A DNA stretch of 25,364 nt, from positions 1 to 25,364 of the IMG/VR virus record IMGVR_UViG_3300000313_000081. One strand, 5' to 3'. The notes below the pieces were generated by a model. It ran no database searches. It saw only the letters and a program-made list of their open reading frames with translations, and was not told the origin of the DNA. The translations under genes and the position numbers were made by a program. Below are positions 5,847 to 10,856 of the stretch, in pieces. The stretch's first letter is position 1. Each line of letters begins with the position of its first letter. Source of the stretch: a virus.

Positions 5847-6589
5847 CAAAGTTCATCGGTTTTTATAATCTCTGCCGCTTGAGTCGTGGACGAGCAAGTA
5901 GGTCCATGAATCTCTATGCTCTTGAAATGATGGGACGACGATCCGTTTCCCCCATCTTTGATTGGGAATTTGAAAGACACAAAAAAAGATATGAAGGGAT
6001 CAACCCTGTAGTCCGGGTACTTTCTTACCTCAGCGCCCACATCGATGTCGGGCAGATGATAAGAAATCCTGAACAAAGAGCCCCACTCCATTTTTCTGAC
6101 ATCTAGAATGGGTCCCACCGTCAAAGACGTCTGTTGCAAATGGGCCGTGAACTCCCCGTCGATCTGCACGCCTGACACGATCTTACCCCAGAAAAAATCG
6201 GGCGCTTCTCCCGGGTAATAGTAATGCGCCTTCACTTCCCACAAACGATGCAAAAACTCTAAAGTATGTCCGTATTGCTGCACGGAGATGCCATCAAAGC
6301 TGTGGAAGTGTCCAAAAAAATGATAACCGATTTTAGTTCCCAAAATGGGAAATTGAGCACCCGCTGAGATGGCGCTAGAAACGGGCGTGTCTGGTGAAAA
6401 GTACAATGAAGGCTCGACGATCCATCTTAGTTTAGTTCCCTTTATTTCATCGTACATCGTGCCAGTTAGGCACATCCAAGACATCGTTGTCGAATAGACG
6501 GGGCTCACTTGAAGATGAGTCGATGCGCTGAAATCAAAGGCGCTCAAAAAAAGGGGCCATAAAGCCCCCATTAATTTCACTATGCTCAT
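5846..6589 (-). CDS. Exported outer-membrane protein, intimin/inverse-autotransporter-like barrel candidate
   Basis: I place the start at the ATG at 6587-6589, one base after the upstream stop, because it gives a good signal peptide: MSIVKLMGALWPLFLSAF followed by a polar Ser-rich stretch. An in-frame start 13 codons earlier would bury the signal behind polar residues and overlap the neighbour. The mature sequence is beta-strand-rich with many Tyr/Phe/Trp. The stretch from IGYHFFGHFHSF through TLEFLHRLWEVKAHYYYP resembles the beta domain of inverse autotransporters, where a GxN/FYD-like turn is followed by an E-x-x-x-x-W-x-x-x-x-x-Y-x-P strand. No passenger domain follows. A final 35-residue polar tail follows the last strand (FFVSFKFPI), unusual for a barrel. 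It is the last gene of the - strand rep operon. Confidence 0.6.
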   Translation of the reverse strand: MSIVKLMGALWPLFLSAFDFSASTHLQVSPVYSTTMSWMCLTGTMYDEIKGTKLRWIVEPSLYFSPDTPVSSAISAGAQFPILGTKIGYHFFGHFHSFDGISVQQYGHTLEFLHRLWEVKAHYYYPGEAPDFFWGKIVSGVQIDGEFTAHLQQTSLTVGPILDVRKMEWGSLFRISYHLPDIDVGAEVRKYPDYRVDPFISFFVSFKFPIKDGGNGSSSHHFKSIEIHGPTCSSTTQAAEIIKTDEL

Positions 6590-6590
6590 A

Positions 6591-6803
6591 CTATTCTCTT
6601 GGAGGCCAGTTCCACTGACACGGGCCATCGCCTTGTGTCAAGCCATCGTCCATATGCTGCCCCTTTGGACCAAACACAAACAAGCGCACGGTCCCGTCCG
6701 CCGCCACGTTTTGAATGATCGCGGGAGATTGGGTTGGAGGATATTTTCCGTCAGCACTTCCGGGATGGTTGTAAAGAACGATTCTACCTTTGGTCGGTTT
6801 CAT
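6591..6803 (-). CDS. Small phage protein of the GRIVLYN...WPP type
   Basis: A 70-residue product starting KPTKGRIVLYNHPGS, continuing with PAIIQNVAADGTVRLFVF and ending with GPCQWNWPP. This matches a recognisable pattern of a small uncharacterised phage protein: a compact beta fold with an N-terminal GRIVLY strand, a middle xAIIxxV...VxLxVF block and a C-terminal W-x-WP motif. The biochemical role of that family is not known to me. It is encoded in the - strand operon between an RHH-like gene and the barrel gene, with a single base separating its stop from the next start. Confidence 0.65.
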   Translation of the reverse strand: MKPTKGRIVLYNHPGSADGKYPPTQSPAIIQNVAADGTVRLFVFGPKGQHMDDGLTQGDGPCQWNWPPRE

Positions 6804-6817
6804 GCTACTTCCTTTTT

Positions 6818-7096
6818 TTATTTTCTGGTTGGTTTCTTAAGCTTTGGAATGTCATGGAAAAGATCGAGCTGATTGGGATCAAATTCAGGCTCCGTCTTGT
6901 CTAGTTGCTGGTATGGGAACATCGCCTCGGCTGCAAGACGGAAAAGACGGGAAAAACTAGGCTTGGAGTCGGTCTGATCAGCCAATCTATTGACGAAGAT
7001 TTCCAAGTGTTTTTTGTACTCTTGAGAAATCGTCACGATGATGGTAGCGTTCTTTCCTTTGAACAGCTTCGGTCGGCCATTTTTCTTTTTAAGCAT
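6818..7096 (-). CDS. Small basic protein, possible DNA-binding regulator
   Basis: A 92-residue protein with a strongly basic N-terminus (LKKKNGRPKLFKGKN), then a short strand ATIIVTIS, a helix EYKKHLEIFVNRLA and another helix FSRLFRLAAEAMF. Strand-helix-helix with a basic leader suggests a ribbon-helix-helix-type DNA-binding protein, though the loop between the helices is long. The C-terminal 30 residues are acidic then basic and probably disordered. GGAG lies about seven bases before the ATG, and it overlaps the previous gene by eight bases. It could regulate the rep operon, which is inference only. Confidence 0.5.
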   Translation of the reverse strand: MLKKKNGRPKLFKGKNATIIVTISQEYKKHLEIFVNRLADQTDSKPSFSRLFRLAAEAMFPYQQLDKTEPEFDPNQLDLFHDIPKLKKPTRK

Positions 7097-7496
7097 GTGT
7101 CGCTCCGCTGAATGTTGGATTCGGATAAGGGACTGTCGATCCGTATGCCTGATTTGCCACTTCTTTTGGCTTACAATCGATTAACGCGGGGTGGGCGATA
7201 CCTTTTCTGGCGCAATAACTTTTGATCGATTCTAGGGCCGTTTTTTGAAACTCGTCAGAATTTTTCGGGCCATACCAGCAAAAGTTTGAATAGGCATCTT
7301 GTCCCGTTTTTGGATCGGTATACTTTTCGCTTGGGAAGGCGATAAACACTTCGCCGCTCTTTTTTTGGATCAATTTTAGCTTTGCCATGTAGAAGTCTCT
7401 CTTTACCTCTTGGCAACCAAAAAGAGCAATCACGGATGAATTTTGATCCGAGATGAGATTGAAGTAAGTGATTTTTATTTTATCTTCTGGATTCAT
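7089..7496 (-). CDS. Unknown protein of the rep operon (SpoVG-like strand pattern)
   Basis: A 135-residue protein with its ATG overlapping the stop of the rep gene (ATGA). Its core is a beta-hairpin-like stretch, FYMAKLKLIQKKSGEVFIAF, followed by PSEKYTDPKTGQ, which resembles the K-x-I-x-x-x-G-x-F-I-A-x-P-S block of SpoVG-like nucleic-acid-binding proteins. The rest has a Trp-Tyr block and a helix FQKTALESIKSYCARKG. There is no membrane segment. Coupling to the replication gene suggests a role in replication or its control. The SpoVG resemblance is short and could be fortuitous. Confidence 0.5.
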   Translation of the reverse strand: MNPEDKIKITYFNLISDQNSSVIALFGCQEVKRDFYMAKLKLIQKKSGEVFIAFPSEKYTDPKTGQDAYSNFCWYGPKNSDEFQKTALESIKSYCARKGIAHPALIDCKPKEVANQAYGSTVPYPNPTFSGATHA

Positions 7497-8563
7497 GCGT
7501 ATGCCTTCATGCTGTCAACTTTTTCACACAAAACAATCAAAAAGTCACGCTGCGTATAGTCATAACTCCATCCTGATGTGTGAGATACATATTTTTCAAG
7601 AGCTTTGAAAGAAGGGTTGTCAAAGCAAATCTTCTTTGCCATCTCCCGATTTTGATAAGCCTCATCGGTCATTGGCCTAAACCCTTTATCCAAAGCCACT
7701 CGCACCATACCACCAAACGAATTTTTGATCTCGGTTTTAATGCACGCTTGCTTTGAGTGTTCAAAAGCATCCTTGACTCTGGCCGCTCCATGTTTTTTTA
7801 ACATGGCAGTCAAAAAGTTCTGCTCAAGCTTTGGACCCTTGGGAGGGACGAATCGAATGGCTTCATCGAACACTTCCCTTTGATCCATCGGAAGCGCCGT
7901 ATACCAATTCTTATCGGCATTTAAAGCAGTGACTTTTTTTCTATCTTTCTGAAAGGGCAGTGATTTTTCAGAGAACCCAGAGACAGGGGGTAGGGGGGGG
8001 GATATAGTCTTATGAGTCTCTGTTATCTCTGCTCTTATAGATACAGCAGAGTCTCTGTTCTTCTTCTCTGTTTCTTCTTTGGGTGCATTTGCTGCACCAC
8101 CCTGGTGCATTTGCTGCACCACCCCTGGTGCATTTGCTGCACCACCCCCTAATTGGTCTTTTTCGGCTTGTTTTTTTGCTAACTTTTCTCGGTAAAAGGT
8201 TCCGTTAACATCCCAAATATTAACTATATGGATTATGCTTGTGTCCCAACTTCCGTCTGGTTTTTTTCTTTTCTGTAGTTTTATGAGCGGGCGATTCTTA
8301 AGTATGGGAAAATTGACGCATAGACTGGCTAGATTGGTTTGTAGGGCTCTTATACTGCATCCGCATCTCTTGGCGATTGCATCCATAGACTGCCAGCTCT
8401 TTCCTTTGTCGCCAGCTACTTTTTTGATAGCCCAATAAATTCTAAATTGAAGATGTGATAAAGAAATCTCTTCCAGAATATTAGGAAGCTCTGTCCTAAA
8501 GTGATGATCCGGAAACTCTTCTTCGATTATAAAGTTTTCATTTACAATTTCTTCTGAACTCAT
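7493..8563 (-). CDS. Winged-helix replication-initiator-like protein
   Basis: A 356-residue protein at the head of the - strand operon, with AGGAG five bases before its ATG. Residues about 27-120 form a replication-type winged helix: LPNILEEISLSHLQFRIYWA opens it, the recognition region is SMDAIAKRCGCSIRALQTNL (59-78), and a wing with PLIKLQKRKKPDGS is followed by IIHIVNIWD. This layout occurs in helix-turn-helix Rep/DnaD-like proteins of plasmids and phages. Residues 125-210 are a low-complexity linker encoded by a tandem repeat and by homopolymer tracts. Residues about 215-300 are helical and could be a helicase-loader-like or DNA-binding domain. It probably initiates replication of the element; RepA-like, DnaD-like or transcriptional alternatives remain possible. 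Its leader looks structured and may be attenuated. Confidence 0.62.
   Translation of the reverse strand: MSSEEIVNENFIIEEEFPDHHFRTELPNILEEISLSHLQFRIYWAIKKVAGDKGKSWQSMDAIAKRCGCSIRALQTNLASLCVNFPILKNRPLIKLQKRKKPDGSWDTSIIHIVNIWDVNGTFYREKLAKKQAEKDQLGGGAANAPGVVQQMHQGGAANAPKEETEKKNRDSAVSIRAEITETHKTISPPLPPVSGFSEKSLPFQKDRKKVTALNADKNWYTALPMDQREVFDEAIRFVPPKGPKLEQNFLTAMLKKHGAARVKDAFEHSKQACIKTEIKNSFGGMVRVALDKGFRPMTDEAYQNREMAKKICFDNPSFKALEKYVSHTSGWSYDYTQRDFLIVLCEKVDSMKAYA
7993..8001 (-). repeat. Homopolymer tract (G9 on +, C9 in the rep coding strand)
   Basis: Nine consecutive G on the + strand form a C9 run in the coding strand of the rep gene, in the Pro-rich linker (ISPPLPP, residues 187-193). A second G5 run lies two bases away at 7986-7990. 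Slippage by one base would shift the frame and remove the C-terminal third of the protein while leaving the winged helix. Confidence 0.75.
8082..8150. repeat. Three tandem 22/23/24-bp repeats with internal dyad, inside rep (iteron-like)
   Basis: Three direct copies of GGTGCATTTGCTGCACCACC plus a C run and T lie at 8082-8103 (22 bases), 8104-8126 (23) and 8127-8150 (24). They differ only in the C run, which is three, four and five long. Each copy contains a perfect dyad, GGTGCA and TGCACC around a five-base centre. The three lengths sum to 69, so the frame is restored, giving GGAANAP, then VVQQMHQ, then GGAANAP in the Rep linker. Size and tandem order resemble replication iterons; chlamydial plasmids carry four tandem 22-bp repeats at their origin. 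Iteron function is inferred. Confidence 0.85.
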
Positions 8564-8596
8564 AGAACGCTCCTAAAAAGTCAGAGCGAACAAGAC

Positions 8597-8626
8597 TTGT
8601 CGAAAAAATTGCCGAGACGGTATGAT
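8597..8626 (+). promoter_or_regulatory. Candidate sigma70 promoter for an antisense RNA of the rep leader
   Basis: TTGTCG at 8597-8602 and TATGAT at 8621-8626 are separated by 18 bases, matching four and five of six consensus positions. Transcription would start near 8633 on the + strand, with no + strand gene downstream until 10482. It points into the hairpin-rich region opposite the rep leader. Confidence 0.45.
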
Positions 8627-8649
8627 GCTTGGCATCGCTTAACTGTCGG
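8603..8649 (-). terminator. Candidate attenuator/terminator in the rep leader
   Basis: Read on the - strand, a hairpin with a perfect inner stem (GATGC at 8624-8628 and GCATC at 8632-8636) and outer pairings (CCGA with TCGG, or GACGGT with ACTGTC) is followed by AATTTTTT at 8610-8603. It would stop transcription about 40 bases before the rep ATG. It could terminate read-through from terminase or attenuate rep. Confidence 0.45.
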
Positions 8650-8711
8650 TGTGTTTTTCGGCTCATTGGCCCTAACTAAAATCGGTTGGTTATCCGATCG
8701 TTATGGTTGAA

Positions 8712-8763
8712 CCTCTTGAACCAAATCTGCGTTGCTAGTAACATCACAGACAAGAGGCTTTTT
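8712..8763 (+). terminator. Long-stem hairpin with T-run on the + strand
   Basis: A seven-pair closing stem, CCTCTTG at 8712-8718 and CAAGAGG at 8751-8757, encloses a 32-base loop that has further partial pairing (TCTG with CAGA) and is followed by CTTTTT. It could be the first terminator of the proposed antisense RNA. The large loop makes it weaker than the one at 8812. Confidence 0.45.
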
Positions 8764-8811
8764 AGGTCGGTCACTGGACCGTTGGCTTTTTAACTCACTG
8801 CATCACTCAGA

Positions 8812-8836
8812 CCCTTCGGACAACCGAGGGGTTTTT
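8812..8836 (+). terminator. Intrinsic terminator on the + strand, with no + strand gene before it
   Basis: An eight-pair stem, CCCTTCGG at 8812-8819 and CCGAGGGG at 8824-8831 (one G-T pair), with an ACAA loop is followed by TTTTT at 8832-8836. Both flanking genes run on the - strand, where no T-run follows the stem. The terminator therefore implies a + strand transcript in this gap. Confidence 0.7.
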
Positions 8837-8844
8837 CATTTATA

Positions 8845-8873
8845 AAGATAATTTGAAAGTTATTTTTCATCAA
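8845..8873 (-). promoter_or_regulatory. Candidate promoter for the rep operon
   Basis: On the - strand TTGATG (8873-8868) and TATCTT (8850-8845) are spaced by 17 bases, each matching four of six consensus positions. The start would lie near 8838, giving a leader of about 275 bases before rep that covers the whole hairpin region. The -35 element overlaps the terminase stop codon. The sequence is AT-rich, so chance matches are likely. Confidence 0.3.
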
Positions 8874-10402
8874 GTGAATTTTCCGCGATATGGTCTTAAC
8901 CCCTTCTGCTTAGGCACATTGACTACTAATCCGGCATCACGGAGTGGTTGCAATCGATCCCATTGCTCCTTTTCCCAATTGTTCATCGAGGCTGGCTGGT
9001 AATATTCGTTGGCTATCATGGCCATCGCGCAAATGTGCGGGAAATCCTTGAGCTCGTCCTCTTTAAGCATATTTTGCGCCTCGACTCCGAGCTTGGCGGT
9101 TTGGGTGGAAACGATGAGCTTTTGGCTGTGGATCATTTCCCGGAGGAGTGGGACGCCGCGCTTCGACCATTTCAGGTCTTTGCGGGATTCTGAAAAACCG
9201 GAAACGATGTCGCAAAAAGATGAACTTTCATCGTAGACGATCTTTCGCCAAGGCTTTTTGAATGTTGAGGAGTAACTATCCATTTTCTTTGACATCTCTG
9301 CAAATATGCTTCCATAACCTTTGTCCCAAATTTTATTCAAATGATCGCTTTCTAGGGTATAAATTTTTGATCCAGTGTACTTTGTGTGGAAGAGAACGGC
9401 GTAGATCGCGGTGAGGTGGTGCTCATTGACAACCAAGCCGAAAATCGGCTGGAAAATAGTTGGGTCGGTCGATTTGAGCTCGAAGAGGAGCTGATCAAAA
9501 TCAGTAAGTTGGAGGTCGGGCAGTACCCGATCATCAGACCGGAAGCAGTCCTCCGCCATATATTCGCGGAGCCAAACATCTTCCTTTCCAGCGTCTCGCA
9601 GCTCATTTCTTTTACTGTCCAACCATCCTTTGAGGTGGGGGAGAGCGGTATTGACATATGAAGAATAGTGTACATGAAATCCTTCCGGATTTTTCTTAAT
9701 TCGTTCTTCCCAAACATGATAGTGGTTTTTTTTCTTGGGAGGAGTGCCGCTCAAAATCCAGACTGAATGAGGTTTGGCAGCCATGTTCGGTTCCATCGCG
9801 TCGAGGTATTCCGGCGAGCAGTCTTGAATCTCGTCCCCTACGAACACGTCCGGCTGTGTACCGCGCCCGCGCGCCTCATTCCACGTTCCGATCAGCTTGA
9901 TGATGGACCCGTTCACCATCGTCATTTTGTACTTTTGGTTGTTCACCGCCTTAACGTATTTGGAGAACATTCCCGGGTCCGGACTGTCGCACCATTGGAG
10001 GCGGTTTTCTTCCCAATAAATCTCAAAACCTTGCTCGATGGTCGGACAGCAAATGTAGACGGTGCGCCGGGGTTTTTTGAACGCCAGCGCCCATGCTAGG
10101 TCTATGTTTGTGGAGGTTTTGGCGCCTTTTCTGCCGATGCGGAGGAAGACATATCGTTTACCCTTGTCGAGTACGGCATCGAGGATTTTCTGTTGTCCCG
10201 GATGTCTTGTGCGGAGGGCCTTCCAGTCCTCAAGGAATTGGCGCGTGAGCTTGCTTTCTGCTTCTTCTCCGCTTCCTCCTTCGCTATCTGCTCCCTCGTC
10301 TTGCGTGGCGGTATCGTATGTCTCATCGTCATCCTCTTTTTTAGGTTTGGGCTTCCAAAATCGGTTATGCCCTTGGTTTGTTACATCTTTGAAAAATGAC
10401 AT
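8870..10402 (-). CDS. terL: Terminase large subunit
   Basis: The motor that packages phage DNA into the prohead and cuts it. It is 510 residues. After a disordered acidic N-terminus (about 20-50) the ATPase domain shows a P-loop-like GRKGAKT at 90-96, a Walker B VFVGDE at 186-191 with catalytic Glu, and the coupling motif LSGTPP at 218-222. The C-terminal half has the RNase H-like nuclease layout, with VYDES at 389-393 supplying an Asp and KDFPH near 452-456 supplying a late acidic site. The first catalytic Asp is not seen where it would be expected, in FGLVVNEHHLTAIY at 321-334. It is on the opposite strand to portal and capsid genes, and no small subunit is recognisable beside it. The only Shine-Dalgarno-like site (GGGAAG) is rather far from the ATG. 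Confidence 0.88.
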   Translation of the reverse strand: MSFFKDVTNQGHNRFWKPKPKKEDDDETYDTATQDEGADSEGGSGEEAESKLTRQFLEDWKALRTRHPGQQKILDAVLDKGKRYVFLRIGRKGAKTSTNIDLAWALAFKKPRRTVYICCPTIEQGFEIYWEENRLQWCDSPDPGMFSKYVKAVNNQKYKMTMVNGSIIKLIGTWNEARGRGTQPDVFVGDEIQDCSPEYLDAMEPNMAAKPHSVWILSGTPPKKKNHYHVWEERIKKNPEGFHVHYSSYVNTALPHLKGWLDSKRNELRDAGKEDVWLREYMAEDCFRSDDRVLPDLQLTDFDQLLFELKSTDPTIFQPIFGLVVNEHHLTAIYAVLFHTKYTGSKIYTLESDHLNKIWDKGYGSIFAEMSKKMDSYSSTFKKPWRKIVYDESSSFCDIVSGFSESRKDLKWSKRGVPLLREMIHSQKLIVSTQTAKLGVEAQNMLKEDELKDFPHICAMAMIANEYYQPASMNNWEKEQWDRLQPLRDAGLVVNVPKQKGLRPYRGKFT

Positions 10403-10481
10403 AGTAAAATTTTTCTTCCCAATTTAATTTGGTATTGATATGTCTGGGGTGTAGGACAACCCTAACTTCTGGAATATCATT
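10403..10481. promoter_or_regulatory. Divergent intergenic region between terminase and virion operon
   Basis: These 79 bases separate the - strand terminase from the + strand virion operon and must hold, or be downstream of, promoters for both. It is AT-rich on the terminase side, with a CCAA/TTGG dyad around 10416-10430. I see no convincing sigma70 hexamer pair on either strand, so late expression may use a phage-specific or host-alternative factor. Confidence 0.3.
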
Positions 10482-10856
10482 GTGAAACTTTTTTTGATAG
10501 TAATGTGTTTCTTGGGTCTGGTTGGACTATCAATAAACGGATTCCTATTCCTTCAATTTTATGTCCTGAAAAGCTCCGTCAAAAATATTTTGGACAAGCT
10601 CGATTATCTCGAAAATGAGATCGACGACGTTCATCGCGAGATGCACAACCGATTCGAGGCGCTAGACGCAAAATTGGATCGGGAAGTAGTAAGTTTGCAG
10701 TTGGATATTGAGACTGCTAAAAACGAACTCGTCCTTTTGATCCAGAAAAAGGATGTCGAGGCTCAAAACGAGCGAACAAAAAACACCAAGACTCAATTCA
10801 AAAATCTGCGGACAGCTTTCGGACACACCTCCGTCGCAACAGACGAGGATAACTGA
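10482..10856 (+). CDS. Membrane-anchored coiled-coil protein
   Basis: A 124-residue protein starting at GTG. It has an N-terminal transmembrane helix (about residues 3-27: LFLIVMCFLGLVGLSINGFLF) and then a long heptad-like helix from about 32 to 95 (LDKLDYLENEIDDVHREM and onward), with a polar tail. The shape, one N-terminal membrane helix plus coiled coil, is that of inner-membrane spanins or phage-encoded envelope anchors. No outer-membrane spanin partner is seen beside it. Its TGA overlaps the portal ATG by one base, so it is the first gene of the virion operon. Spanin, assembly factor or entry protein are all possible. Confidence 0.6.
   Translation: MKLFLIVMCFLGLVGLSINGFLFLQFYVLKSSVKNILDKLDYLENEIDDVHREMHNRFEALDAKLDREVVSLQLDIETAKNELVLLIQKKDVEAQNERTKNTKTQFKNLRTAFGHTSVATDEDN

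Larger units (their letters stand above)
8633..8836 (+). ncRNA. Candidate countertranscript RNA opposite the rep leader
   Basis: The 306-base gap between terminase and rep has no plausible gene but contains a promoter-like pair (8597-8626) and several + strand hairpins. These are ATCGG/CCGAT at 8681-8698, CCTCTTG/CAAGAGG at 8712-8757 followed by CTTTTT, GGTC/GACC near 8764-8780, and CCCTTCGG/CCGAGGGG at 8812-8831 followed by TTTTT. An RNA starting near 8633 would end at about 8763 (130 bases) or 8836 (200 bases). It would be fully complementary to the rep mRNA leader, the arrangement of antisense copy-number control in many plasmids. No cloverleaf or known RNA family is recognised. Promoter and processing are unproven. 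Confidence 0.4.

Noticed and set aside
8082-8150. Tandem 22-24 bp repeats considered as a small CRISPR array
   Set aside because: The copies are directly adjacent with no spacers between them and they lie inside a coding frame. No cas gene is present.
8564-8869. Structured gap considered as tRNA or known structural RNA gene
   Set aside because: The hairpins do not form a cloverleaf, there is no T-loop consensus or CCA-adjacent acceptor stem, and no family is recognised.
9386-9717. Long open frames on both strands inside terminase
   Set aside because: They overlap a convincing terminase frame completely, have low-complexity compositions and no ribosome sites. They look like GC-rich shadows.
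10403-10481. Sigma70 promoters in the terminase-virion gap
   Set aside because: No hexamer pair with acceptable spacing and match was found on either strand, so only an unspecified regulatory region is reported.
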